DNA from: an uncultured Tateyamaria sp. | GTDB lineage: Bacteria; Pseudomonadota; Alphaproteobacteria; Rhodobacterales; Rhodobacteraceae | Direction: 5' to 3' | Assembly: GCF_947503415.1 (NCBI RefSeq) | Contig: NZ_CANNDS010000001.1 | Location: 1,460,501 to 1,524,500 of the forward strand | DNA length: 64,000 bases | Shown here: positions 44,474 to 53,209 of the stretch, piece after piece | Layout of the letters: the number at the start of each line of letters is the position of its first letter | How positions within the stretch are numbered: the first letter of the stretch is position 1 | Made by a program: the position numbers and the translations under genes | The notes under the pieces: model-generated | What the model saw: the letters and a program-made list of their open reading frames with translations, nothing else | The model's database searches: none | Told to the model about the DNA's origin: nothing

Positions 44474-45829
44474 CTACCCCAGCCTGTATGTCTTGCGCGC
44501 CAGATCGGTGGCCAGCAATTGGGCAATCTCGTCGGCTGTGGAACGGCCAAAGTATCCACGCTCCATCTGCGAGGCCAAGTGCTGGGCAACCGCCCGCCGC
44601 CACAAATCGTGCCGCGCGGGGATCGACAGGAAGGCACGCGTGTCATCATTGAACCCGGCAAGGTTATGATAACCAGCCGTTTCCACCACCTGATCGAGAT
44701 AGCGGGCGATCCCTGCGGCACTGTCGTGGAACCACCACGGAGGACCAATCCGCAGGCCCGGCCAGTGCCCCGCCATGGGCGCGAGTTCGCGTGCATAGGC
44801 GGTTTCGTCCAGCGTGAACAGGATCAGAGTGAGGCTTGGGTCATTGCCAACACGGTTGAGCAGCGGCTCCAGCCCTTGAACCCAGTTGGTGGCGATTGGG
44901 ATGTCGGCCCCTTTGTCCGCACCGAACTGCTGGAACATGGAGTGGTTGGTGTTGCGCCGGCTGCCCGCATGCAGTTGCATCACCAATCCGTCGTCCAGCG
45001 ACATCTGGGCCATTTCGATCAACATGTGCCCGTGGAAAGCGTCAGCGTGGGTCATGTCCCCCCACAGCAATGCCTCGAACGCGGCAGCGGGGGTGTCCAG
45101 CCACACGGTTTGCGGCACCTCAATTGCGTGGTCTGTGGCAGTGGCGCCCAAGGCTTCGAACGCGGCACGGCGCGCGCGCAGGGCGGCCAGAAAGCCGGGG
45201 TATGACGTCGTATCCTCGCCAGTCTGCCGGCCAAGCGCACGCACTTCTTGCGCCCATCCCATCATATTCGGGTTGAGCAACGCGTCGGGCCTGAAGGTTG
45301 GCACAACCCGGCCGGTCCAATCGCTGGCTGCAATCGTTTGGTGATGGAGCAGCGGATCAAGTGCGGCATCGGTGGTCGCCAGCACTTCGATCCCGAACCG
45401 GTCGAACAACGCGCGGGGGCGGTTTGCCGGATCGGCAAGCCATGCGTCGATGTGGTCATAGATGGCATCTGCCGTCTCACCGCCCAAGGGCAGGTCACAG
45501 CGCAGGGTTTCCCGCAGTACGTATTCAATCCACAGTTGGCTTGGCGTGCCAAGAAACAGGTGCCAGTGGGATGCGAACAGGCGGAAGATCGCGCGCGGAT
45601 CACGCTCTTCTGGGGGCACGCCGACGCCGAGGGCTTCCATGGGGATGCCTTGCGAATAAAGCATGCGAAAAACGTAGTGATCCGGGATCACCAGCAGCTC
45701 CGCAGGGTCGGAAAAGGGCTGGTCCTTTGCAAACCATGCAGGGTCGCAATGGCCGTGCGGAGACACGATGGGCGCGCCCTTGATCCCTTCGTAAATGTCT
45801 GCCGCGTCGCCTGCCAGTATCAGCCCCAT
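44474..45829 (-). CDS. uxaC: Glucuronate isomerase (uronate isomerase)
   Basis: 451 residues of the amidohydrolase-like UxaC family: metal motif SPHGHCDPAWFA (HxH), DHYVFRMLYSQGIPMEALG, RALFDRFGIEVLATTDAALDPL, PTFRPDALLNP, LQLHAGSRRNTN-like block (MQLHAGSRRNTNHSMFQQFG), and FNDDTRAFLSIPARHDLWRRAVA. Slightly shorter than E. coli UxaC. Interconverts D-glucuronate/D-fructuronate and D-galacturonate/D-tagaturonate, the entry step of the pathway. Leads the minus-strand uxaC-uxuB pair, divergent from the Gfo/Idh/MocA operon. Confidence 0.95.
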   Translation of the reverse strand: MGLILAGDAADIYEGIKGAPIVSPHGHCDPAWFAKDQPFSDPAELLVIPDHYVFRMLYSQGIPMEALGVGVPPEERDPRAIFRLFASHWHLFLGTPSQLWIEYVLRETLRCDLPLGGETADAIYDHIDAWLADPANRPRALFDRFGIEVLATTDAALDPLLHHQTIAASDWTGRVVPTFRPDALLNPNMMGWAQEVRALGRQTGEDTTSYPGFLAALRARRAAFEALGATATDHAIEVPQTVWLDTPAAAFEALLWGDMTHADAFHGHMLIEMAQMSLDDGLVMQLHAGSRRNTNHSMFQQFGADKGADIPIATNWVQGLEPLLNRVGNDPSLTLILFTLDETAYARELAPMAGHWPGLRIGPPWWFHDSAAGIARYLDQVVETAGYHNLAGFNDDTRAFLSIPARHDLWRRAVAQHLASQMERGYFGRSTADEIAQLLATDLARKTYRLG

Positions 45830-45846
45830 GCCTGCCCCTTTCCATT

Positions 45847-45866
45847 TTCGTGCAGACTAGCACGAA
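45847..45866. promoter_or_regulatory. Candidate operator TTCGTGC-N6-GCACGAA
   Basis: A perfect 7-bp inverted repeat (TTCGTGC AGACTA GCACGAA) in the 91-base gap between divergent uxaC and the first Gfo/Idh/MocA gene. Position and symmetry fit a repressor controlling both. No regulator is encoded directly beside it; the nearest is the GntR gene at 33671. Confidence 0.6.
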
Positions 45867-45920
45867 TGCCCCTTGGCGCATGTGCAAAATGCCTCCACTC
45901 TGATCATTGGGAGAGGCTGA

Positions 45921-46958
45921 ATGAACGTATTGATGATCGGAGCGGGTATGGTCGCTCAGACGCATATTCTTGCGCTGCGTGACAATCAGGCTGGCGCGCG
46001 GCTGATGGGTGTTCTGGGCCGCGACGCGGCACGTGTGGCGCCCGTATGCGCCGAGGCATCACTGACACTGGGGTATGACGTTGCCCCTTTTACTGACATT
46101 GAAACTGCCCTTGCGGCGCGCCCGGATATGGCCATCGTGATCACACCGCCCGATGCCAGAACAGAATTTGCGCATGCTTTGAGCCGTGCCGGGGTACCGA
46201 CATTGATGGAAAAACCGGTGGAGCGCAGCCTGACGAATGCGCGGGAGGTCGTTGATATCTATGCACGGTCGGACGTCACACTGGGGTTTTGCTTTCAACA
46301 TCGGACGCGCCTTGCCGCACAAGGCCTGAAACAAAAATTGGACGGCGGAACCCTCGGTGATCTGGTCCATGTAGAGATGCGGGTGCCGTGGTGGCGTGAC
46401 CAATCCTACTACGATGCGCCGGGGCGCGGGACCTATGCCCGTGATGGCGGCGGCGTCATGATCAATCAGGCGATCCACACGCTGGATCTGGCGTTGTGGC
46501 TTGCCGGGCCGGTGGGTCAGGTGCAGGCCATGATGCGCACCAGCCCGCTACACCGGATGGAGGCCGAGGACATCGCCGCTGCTCTTTTCATCTTCCAAAC
46601 GGGGGCGTCCGGCGTCTTGACCGCAACGACAACCGCTTATCCCGGTGGGACTGAGAGCATCACGCTGACCACAACCAAGGCACGTTGCCATCTGGAAGGG
46701 GACAGCTTGCGTGTTGATTGGTTGTCGGGTGATGTCGAAATCGTCGCACCGGATGATGCCGTCAGCACGGGTGGCGGAGCCGATCCAATGGCGTTTACGC
46801 ACGCCTGGCACCAGGCGATCCTTGAAGATTTCGTTGCGGCATTGTCCGAGACGCGCCCGCCCCTTGCCCCGCCTGATGATGCCTTGCACGTGCACGCTGT
46901 CATCGACGCGATGGAACAGGCCGCCCGCAGCGGCACCGTGGTCGAGGTGGTGGCATGA
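45921..46958 (+). CDS. Gfo/Idh/MocA family oxidoreductase (1 of 4)
   Basis: 345 residues. N-terminal Rossmann fold (MNVLMIGAGMVAQTHILALR), MEKPVERS (EKP motif), and a C-terminal alpha/beta domain with GGGVMINQAIHTLDLALWLAG, the His-containing catalytic block. Members oxidise or reduce sugars, inositols and sugar acids with NAD(P). First gene of a translationally coupled series; its stop overlaps the next start (ATGA). Substrate unknown. Confidence 0.9.
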   Translation: MNVLMIGAGMVAQTHILALRDNQAGARLMGVLGRDAARVAPVCAEASLTLGYDVAPFTDIETALAARPDMAIVITPPDARTEFAHALSRAGVPTLMEKPVERSLTNAREVVDIYARSDVTLGFCFQHRTRLAAQGLKQKLDGGTLGDLVHVEMRVPWWRDQSYYDAPGRGTYARDGGGVMINQAIHTLDLALWLAGPVGQVQAMMRTSPLHRMEAEDIAAALFIFQTGASGVLTATTTAYPGGTESITLTTTKARCHLEGDSLRVDWLSGDVEIVAPDDAVSTGGGADPMAFTHAWHQAILEDFVAALSETRPPLAPPDDALHVHAVIDAMEQAARSGTVVEVVA

Positions 46959-47962
46959 GCCTTGCCTTTGTCGCCCTGGGGCTGGACCACCGCCATATCT
47001 ACGGCATGACCGAGAACATGTTGGCGCAGGGCGCGCGGTGTCTTGGTTTCTGGACGGACTGTGATCCGCAGCCATTGGCCGGATATGTCAAACGGTTCCC
47101 TAATTTGCGGCGGTTCGCGACGTTGGACGACGCGTTGGCTGCCGGTGCCGATCTGGCGCTGGTGTCGAACATCCCGGCGGACCGGGCCAGTGCTGCCATC
47201 AAGGCAATGCAGGCCGGGCACGACGTCATGACAGACAAGCCCGGATGCACAACCATCGCGCAGCTGGACGCCATAAAGGCCTGTGTGGCAGAGACGGGCC
47301 GCATCTGGTCCATCAATTTCTCCGAACGGTTCGAGGTGCCTTGCGTAACCCGTGCCGATCAACTGGTGCAGGACGGCGCAATTGGCCGGGTGGTCCATAC
47401 CACGGGCCTTGGGCCACACCGGTTGAACCGACCCACGCGGCCAGACTGGTTTTTCCAGCGCGAAATATACGGAGGCGTACTGACTGACATCGCATCACAT
47501 CAGATTGACCAGTTTCTGCACTTTACCGGATCGGATGACGCCCAAGTGACCATGGCGCATGTGGCCAACCACGCCAATCCCGACGATCCCGGCCTTCAGG
47601 ACTTCGGCGAAGTGGCGCTGCGGTCGGATCACGCCTCAGGCTACATCCGTGTCGATTGGTACACCCCCGATGCCTTGCCCAATTGGGGCGATGGGCGGCT
47701 GACCCTGCTGGGCACTAAAGGCTATATCGAGCTTCGCAAATACGTGGATGTGGGCGGGCGCGAAGGCACGGATCATTTGGTGCTGGTGAACGGCGACCGT
47801 TGCGAGACACTTGATGCGCGGGATGCTGGATTGCCCTATTTCGGACGGCTTCTGCACGACATTGCCCACCGGACCGAAACGGCGATGACGCAGGCCTACT
47901 GCTTCAAGGTGATGGAGTTGGCGCTGCGGGCGCAGGCGATGGCTGAGGGACACCAGGCATGA
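46955..47962 (+). CDS. Gfo/Idh/MocA family oxidoreductase (2 of 4), variant DKP motif
   Basis: 335 residues. The N-terminus (SLAFVALGLDHRHIYGMTENMLAQG) departs from the GxGxxG pattern, and the EKP motif reads TDKPGCTT. The C-terminal domain keeps GGVLTDIASHQIDQFLHFTGSDDAQV. Divergence in the cofactor region suggests altered cofactor use or a different half-reaction from its neighbours. ATGA overlaps on both sides. Confidence 0.86.
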   Translation: MSLAFVALGLDHRHIYGMTENMLAQGARCLGFWTDCDPQPLAGYVKRFPNLRRFATLDDALAAGADLALVSNIPADRASAAIKAMQAGHDVMTDKPGCTTIAQLDAIKACVAETGRIWSINFSERFEVPCVTRADQLVQDGAIGRVVHTTGLGPHRLNRPTRPDWFFQREIYGGVLTDIASHQIDQFLHFTGSDDAQVTMAHVANHANPDDPGLQDFGEVALRSDHASGYIRVDWYTPDALPNWGDGRLTLLGTKGYIELRKYVDVGGREGTDHLVLVNGDRCETLDARDAGLPYFGRLLHDIAHRTETAMTQAYCFKVMELALRAQAMAEGHQA

Positions 47963-49002
47963 TCCGCGTTGCGATTCTTGGGGGAGGTATCGGGGCGCAG
48001 CACCTTGCCGCTTACGAGATGTTGGAAGGCTTTCGGGTGACCCATTTGGTGGATCAGGATGCGGACCGCTGCGCGTCACTCTGCGGAGAAACGATTGTGC
48101 CGCTCGAAACGGTGGATGCCGCGCTGGAAGCGGATGTGGATCTGATCGACATCTGCCTGCCGCCGCACCTGCATGCACCTGTTGCAATTGCCGCATTGGA
48201 CGCGGGAAAGCACGTGATTTGCGAAAAACCTTTGGCGACGTCGCTGTCCCAAGTGGATGCAATCGCGCATGCGGCGGATCGGGCCGGAAAGTCCGTGTTC
48301 CCGGTCTTTCAGTATCGGTTCGGCCCTGCATTTGATCAGCTGACCGCGTTGCAAGAGGCGGGGCTCGCTGGTGCACCGCGCATGGCTGCATTGGAAACCC
48401 ACTGGAACAGGGATGCCGCGTATTACGCTGTCCCATGGCGCGGAACGTGGGCCGGAGAGCAAGGCGGCGCCGTGCTGGGCCATGCCATTCATGCGCATGA
48501 TTTGCTGGGGGCCTTCGTGGCGCCGATACGTGCTGTAACCGCGCGGCTTGGCACATTGATCAATACGATCGAGACGGAGGACACGGCCGCGCTCATCTTC
48601 GAGTTGGAGGGTGGAGCGCTCGCAACAAGCAGCGTAACTCTCGGAGCGGCACGGGACGAGACGCGCTTGCGGTTTGTCTATGAGCACATGACGGTCACTT
48701 CCAATACGAACCCGTATGCGCCGGGCGAAGGGACATGGACGTTCATAGCCCGAGATCCCGACAAACAGGCTGAAGTGGACCAAGTCTGCGCGGCCACACC
48801 CTTAAGTCCAACGGGCTTCGCCGGTTTTCTGTCTGAAGTGGGCATGGCTCTAAAGGGTAAAGACAACCGCGCAGTCACTTTGGCCGACGGGGCTGCGTCC
48901 ATCGAACTGGTCACGGCCATTTATGCCTCCCATCGGGAGGCCGCGCGGTTGGAGTTGCCGTTGGCTAAAGATCATCCTTTGCGGAATGGGTGGCAGCCAT
49001 GA
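47959..49002 (+). CDS. Gfo/Idh/MocA family oxidoreductase (3 of 4)
   Basis: 347 residues. Rossmann start RVAILGGGIGAQHLAAYEML, EKPLATSLSQ, and QGGAVLGHAIHAHDLLGAFVAPIRAV for the substrate domain. Conventional member of the family. Its stop overlaps the start of uxuA by four bases, tying it to mannonate metabolism. Confidence 0.9.
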   Translation: MIRVAILGGGIGAQHLAAYEMLEGFRVTHLVDQDADRCASLCGETIVPLETVDAALEADVDLIDICLPPHLHAPVAIAALDAGKHVICEKPLATSLSQVDAIAHAADRAGKSVFPVFQYRFGPAFDQLTALQEAGLAGAPRMAALETHWNRDAAYYAVPWRGTWAGEQGGAVLGHAIHAHDLLGAFVAPIRAVTARLGTLINTIETEDTAALIFELEGGALATSSVTLGAARDETRLRFVYEHMTVTSNTNPYAPGEGTWTFIARDPDKQAEVDQVCAATPLSPTGFAGFLSEVGMALKGKDNRAVTLADGAASIELVTAIYASHREAARLELPLAKDHPLRNGWQP

Positions 49003-50186
49003 TCGAATGCTGGCGCTGGTTTGGCCCCGATGATCCGACGCAATTGTCCGACCTGCCACAAGTTGGTGCGACAGGTGTCGTCACGGCCTTGCATCAGTTT
49101 CCGCCCGGTACGGAATGGCCGTCGCGCGCCATCGCAGAGCGCAAGGAAATGATCGAAGCCGCCGGACTGACATGGGAAGTGGTCGAAAGCCTTCCGGTGT
49201 CCGAAGCAATCAAGACCCAAGGAGCAGAGGCCGCAGCACATCTGACGGCTTACAAGGCAAGCATGAAGTCCCTCGCGCAGGCTGGCGTGCGGACGATCTG
49301 TTACAATTTCATGCCAATTCTCGACTGGACGCGCACGCAAACACATGCGCCGCAACCCCATGGCGGGACGGCCATGCTGTTCGATCTGGCCGATTTTGCC
49401 GCTTTTGATCTGTTCATTTTGAAGCGACCGGTTGCGACCGATGACTACCCGCCATTGGCGCAAGACGCGGCCAGAGACGCCTTCGCCCAGATGGATGATG
49501 CGGATCGCGCACGCCTGACACGCACTGTCATAGCGGGCCTTCCCGGCGCAAATGATGGCTGGAGCCTCGATGATGTGCGTGCGCGCCTTTCGACCTATGA
49601 TGGCGTGGATGCTGCTGCCTTGCGCCGTCATTTGATCGACTTCCTGTCCGAGGTAGTGCCTTTGGCCCAAGAGCTTGGCCTGCGGCTGTGCTGCCATCCG
49701 GATGACCCGCCCTTTTCCTTGCTTGGTTTGCCGCGGGTCATGTCCTCGACCGACGACTACGAAACGGTTCTGCTGGCCGTGGATATACAGGCGAACGGAG
49801 CGACACTGTGCACCGGGTCGCTGGGTGTAGCGCAAGGTTTCGATGCTCCGGACTTTGTGGGTCGCCTGGGTCCACGTATCCATTTTGCACATCTGCGCAA
49901 CACCAAGCGCTTGCCGTCGCCTGACCCCGACCGCCCCGGGTTTTTCGAAGCTGCACATCTTGAAGGGGACACCGACATGGTGGCGACCATTGCCGCACTG
50001 ATGGATGAGGAAGCACGTCGCCGGATCGAGGGTCGCACGGATCATGCGATCCCGATGCGCCCGGACCATGGGCAGGAGATCCTGATGGACCGGACACGTG
50101 ACAGTTTGCCCGGGTACCCTCTGATAGGGCGGATGCGTGGGCTGGCCGAATTGCGCGGGATCATGGCCGCAATGGCAAAGGGATGA
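48999..50186 (+). CDS. uxuA: Mannonate dehydratase
   Basis: 395 residues from ATG 48999 (MIECWRWFGPDDPTQLSDLPQVGATGVVTALHQFPPG), a near-exact UxuA opening. Other motifs: ICYNFMPILDWTRTQ, RLCCHPDDPPFSLLGLPRVMSSTDDY, FCTGSLG-like TLCTGSLGVAQGFD, HFAHLRNTKR and PMRPDHGQEILMD; the Cys, His and Asp metal ligands are retained. Dehydrates D-mannonate to 2-keto-3-deoxygluconate, feeding KdgK. It sits between Gfo/Idh/MocA genes 3 and 4 with ATGA overlaps. Confidence 0.96.
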   Translation: MIECWRWFGPDDPTQLSDLPQVGATGVVTALHQFPPGTEWPSRAIAERKEMIEAAGLTWEVVESLPVSEAIKTQGAEAAAHLTAYKASMKSLAQAGVRTICYNFMPILDWTRTQTHAPQPHGGTAMLFDLADFAAFDLFILKRPVATDDYPPLAQDAARDAFAQMDDADRARLTRTVIAGLPGANDGWSLDDVRARLSTYDGVDAAALRRHLIDFLSEVVPLAQELGLRLCCHPDDPPFSLLGLPRVMSSTDDYETVLLAVDIQANGATLCTGSLGVAQGFDAPDFVGRLGPRIHFAHLRNTKRLPSPDPDRPGFFEAAHLEGDTDMVATIAALMDEEARRRIEGRTDHAIPMRPDHGQEILMDRTRDSLPGYPLIGRMRGLAELRGIMAAMAKG

Positions 50187-51196
50187 GCGTGATGAAAATC
50201 GGTGTGGCGGGTGTCGGTCTGATCGGTCGACAACATCTGGATGCAATAGAACGAGCGCGAAATGTAACCGTGTCGGGGGTTTTCGATCCGGCGCTTGAAG
50301 AGGACGTACAGTGGCCCGTGACCAAAAGCCTTGCCCAGCTTGCAGAGGGTTCCGATGGTGTCATTCTGGCGGTTCCAAACCACTTGCATGGCGAGGTGGC
50401 CCTCGCCCTCATTGATGCGGATTGCCCGATCCTGATCGAAAAACCACTTACCCCAACCGCGTCCGAAGGGCTTGCTGTCTGCGAAGCAGCAGAACGATCC
50501 GGCGTGCCGATCCTTGTCGGGCACCACCGGCGGCACAACCCGCTTGTCGCCAAAGCGCGCGAAATCATTCAGGGCGGTAGGCTTGGTGCGGTGACAACAG
50601 TGCAGGGAACCTGCTGGTTGCCCAAGCCCGACAGCTACTATCAGCAGTCTTGGCGGCAGAAAGAGGGTGCTGGCCCGCTGCTGATCAACCTGATCCATGA
50701 CATCGATCTGCTGATGTATCTGTGTGGTCCCATCGCGCAGGTACAAGCCATGGAAAGCAACGCGGTGCGCCGTGCCGACATCGAAGAGGTCACCGTTGCG
50801 ACTTTGCGCTTTGCAAGCGGAGCGCTCGGCACCGTCAATCTGTCTGATGTCGCTGTGGGGCCATGGAGTTGGGAGCTTACCGCAGGTGAAAATCCAGCCT
50901 ATCCCAAAACAGACCAGTCCAGCTATCTGATCGGTGGAACCAAGGGTGCGCTGTCCTTGCCAAACCTAAGCGTATGGACGCAGGAAGATGGCCCTGACTG
51001 GTGGGCTCCCATGAACCAGACCCGCGTGCCGCTGCCTTTGTCCGACCCGCTCAAGGACCAGGTTGAGCATTTTGCCGAAGTTATCCGGGGCAAGGCATCG
51101 CCTCTTGTCAGTGGTCTTGATGGACTGCGCGCTGTGCAGGTCATTGAGGCGATCAAGCAGGCGGCGGAGAGCGGGCAGTTGGTGTCTGTCGGTTAA
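50183..51196 (+). CDS. Gfo/Idh/MocA family oxidoreductase (4 of 4)
   Basis: 337 residues. KIGVAGVGLIGRQHLDAIERA, IEKPLTPTASEG, GHHRRHNPLVAKAREIIQGGRLGAV and GAGPLLINLIHDIDLLMYLCG are canonical. It starts inside the uxuA stop (ATGA). A downstream ATG (codon 4) is possible. Last gene before a 150-base gap. Confidence 0.9.
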   Translation: MSVMKIGVAGVGLIGRQHLDAIERARNVTVSGVFDPALEEDVQWPVTKSLAQLAEGSDGVILAVPNHLHGEVALALIDADCPILIEKPLTPTASEGLAVCEAAERSGVPILVGHHRRHNPLVAKAREIIQGGRLGAVTTVQGTCWLPKPDSYYQQSWRQKEGAGPLLINLIHDIDLLMYLCGPIAQVQAMESNAVRRADIEEVTVATLRFASGALGTVNLSDVAVGPWSWELTAGENPAYPKTDQSSYLIGGTKGALSLPNLSVWTQEDGPDWWAPMNQTRVPLPLSDPLKDQVEHFAEVIRGKASPLVSGLDGLRAVQVIEAIKQAAESGQLVSVG

Positions 51197-51346
51197 AAAA
51201 CCCTCGTGCTTTGGCCATCCTGTGCTAGCGTCATGCTGCGCAGCATCGCCTGCGCCGTGATAGGGCAGGGGGTGTCTTTTGGACCTGCCCGGCATCCGCG
51301 CATGATGTGAAACCCCACCCTGAAAACCGAAACGGAGGACCCGCTG
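51197..51346. other. Gap between the uxuA operon and ltnD-like gene
   Basis: 150 bases with no coding character. It contains a perfect 14-base palindrome ATGCTGCGCAGCAT (51233-51246) and a GGAGGA ribosome-binding site seven bases before the next ATG. A separate promoter for the last two genes is plausible. Confidence 0.5.
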
Positions 51347-52258
51347 ATGATGTCAGTTGGTGTGATTGGATTGGGGGATATGGGCAGCGGGCTGGCCAAG
51401 AACCTGATTGCAAACGGATTCGAGACATGGGGCCGGGATATCCTGCCCGCGCGACATCAGGCTTTTGCAGACATGGGCGGCCATGCTGCGGCGGATACAG
51501 CCGAAGTCGGGCGGAATGTCCATGCCGTCTTTGTCATGGTCATGAAAGGTGCCGAAGCGCATGAGGTCATCCTCGGGGACGGCGGTCTGGCCCAGTCTAT
51601 GGCACCCGGCAGCAGCATTTTGCTGACAGCAACCGTGAAACCGTCAGAGGCGCGCGCCATTGGGGCCGGATTGGAAGGCACAGGCTTGCAGCTGATCGAC
51701 AGCCCGGTGTCGGGTGGCTACCCCGGTGCGCAAGCGGGAACGCTGACCATGATGGCCGCAGGCACCGATGCCGCGATGGCGCAGGCGCGCCCGGTGATGG
51801 AGGCGGTGTCGGCCAACATCCACCGCGTGGGCAGCGCACCGGGCGAGGGTCAAACGGTCAAAGCCTGCCTGCAGTCCCTGATCGGTGCGCAGTTCTCGGC
51901 CACATTCGAAGCCGCCGCTTTGGCGGCCAAGGCAGGGGTGCCGGGGCAGGTGATTTTGGATGTGTTCTCTACCTCCTCTGCCGGGTGCGGCGTGGTGAAA
52001 AACGCGCTTGAAAAGATCATCGACCGGAAATTCGAAGGCACGGGCAGCCACATCAATACAATGCACAAGGACCTGACCATCTCCATGGCATTGGGTGAAG
52101 AGTTGGGCGTTCCGCTCCACACAGCTGCGTCTGCCATGCAGATCTTCCACGCAGGCCGCACGCGGTATCCCGATGGTGACAACTGGACCTGCACCCAAGT
52201 GATCGAAGAGATTGTGGGCGCTGAATTGCACCGCGATGGCGCCAAGGTGACGCGATGA
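51347..52258 (+). CDS. ltnD: HIBADH-family dehydrogenase, L-threonate dehydrogenase-like
   Basis: 303 residues. VGVIGLGDMGSGLAKNLIANGFETWGRD, IDSPVSGGYPGAQAGTLTMMAAG, catalytic Lys in GEGQTVKACLQSLIGAQFSATFEAAAL, and the LtnD-like STSSAGCGVVKNALEKIIDRKFEGTGSHINTMHKDLTIS. L-threonate dehydrogenases oxidise C2 of threonate. The symbol is by resemblance only; OtnK and OtnC partners are absent. Two consecutive ATG codons at the start. Four-base overlap with the TIM-barrel isomerase. Confidence 0.82.
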   Translation: MMSVGVIGLGDMGSGLAKNLIANGFETWGRDILPARHQAFADMGGHAAADTAEVGRNVHAVFVMVMKGAEAHEVILGDGGLAQSMAPGSSILLTATVKPSEARAIGAGLEGTGLQLIDSPVSGGYPGAQAGTLTMMAAGTDAAMAQARPVMEAVSANIHRVGSAPGEGQTVKACLQSLIGAQFSATFEAAALAAKAGVPGQVILDVFSTSSAGCGVVKNALEKIIDRKFEGTGSHINTMHKDLTISMALGEELGVPLHTAASAMQIFHAGRTRYPDGDNWTCTQVIEEIVGAELHRDGAKVTR

Positions 52259-53121
52259 AGCTGGGTGTGATTTGCGATGGCATCAGCCGCGATCTGGCAC
52301 ATGCTGTCGATGTCATGGACGAGTTTGACCTGACCTATGCCGAACTGCAGTTCATCGGGGACACCGAGGTCGGGGACCACTCAAGGCAAGAGATCAGGTC
52401 AATCGACACGCTCTTGCGGGACCGCGGCAAGCCGGTATCTTGCCTCTCCCGCCATATCTTTGCAGGCACCACGTCTGACAACCGCCCCGGCGACCCGCTG
52501 CACACGCAGCACATGGATGCCCTCAAGCGCGTGATCGACATGGCGCACATCGTCGGCAGCCCACTTGTCCGCATCATGACCCAGAAAAAGGAACAGATCC
52601 TGTGGGGCAGGAATGGCGCTGAAAAATGGAACGTCGCCCATGGCGCTTGGGACACGATGGCCCCCATGATCGCCCCCGCCGTGGACCTCGCCCGCGCGAC
52701 AGGCATCACGCTGGTGGTTGAGACGGGCAACGGCACCATGGTCAACTCCAACTACACCGCGCGCAAGCTGATTGACGAACTGGATGCCAAGGACGTGCTC
52801 AAGGTGCTCTGGGACCCGGCCAACAATTGCTGGTGCCACGAGTTGGCCTTTCCCGATGGGTACAACGAAGTGCGGGACGGCTATCTCGGCCACGTCCACA
52901 TCAAGGACGTGCAGGTCGACACCCCCCGCGCGACGCTCGAAGTCCGCGAGATCGGCAAGGGCCAGCTTGGACCCTTGTTCCAACCCATGGCCGATGCGCT
53001 CAGGGCAGATGGCTATGACGGGGTGATCAGCTTTGAATCCGTCTATCACCCCGGAAATGGTGACTTCGAGGCAGGATTCCGCGCCTGCATCGACACATTC
53101 AAACGTATCTTTGGCCCCTGA
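52255..53121 (+). CDS. Xylose isomerase-like TIM-barrel sugar isomerase/epimerase
   Basis: 288 residues: MKLGVICDGISRDLAHAVDVMDEFDLTYAELQFIG, metal-binding Glu in LVVETGNGTMVN, Asp in VLWDPANNCW, His in HVHIKDVQVD and a final Glu in GVISFESVYHP, matching the AP_endonuc_2 fold. Likely isomerises or epimerises a keto-sugar acid produced by the preceding dehydrogenase. Substrate unknown. Confidence 0.88.
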   Translation: MKLGVICDGISRDLAHAVDVMDEFDLTYAELQFIGDTEVGDHSRQEIRSIDTLLRDRGKPVSCLSRHIFAGTTSDNRPGDPLHTQHMDALKRVIDMAHIVGSPLVRIMTQKKEQILWGRNGAEKWNVAHGAWDTMAPMIAPAVDLARATGITLVVETGNGTMVNSNYTARKLIDELDAKDVLKVLWDPANNCWCHELAFPDGYNEVRDGYLGHVHIKDVQVDTPRATLEVREIGKGQLGPLFQPMADALRADGYDGVISFESVYHPGNGDFEAGFRACIDTFKRIFGP

Positions 53122-53209
53122 TCACCATGCAATCACGCCTGCGCGTCCTCATATTGCGCTGTACCGTCCCGCCCGCTAGGCAGGTCAGCGCAAGACAAAG
53201 GCGCATGAC

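Noticed and set aside
51191-51202. GGTTAAAAAACC after the fourth Gfo/Idh/MocA gene as a terminator
   Set aside because: Only a four-base stem around an A-rich loop; too weak to support.
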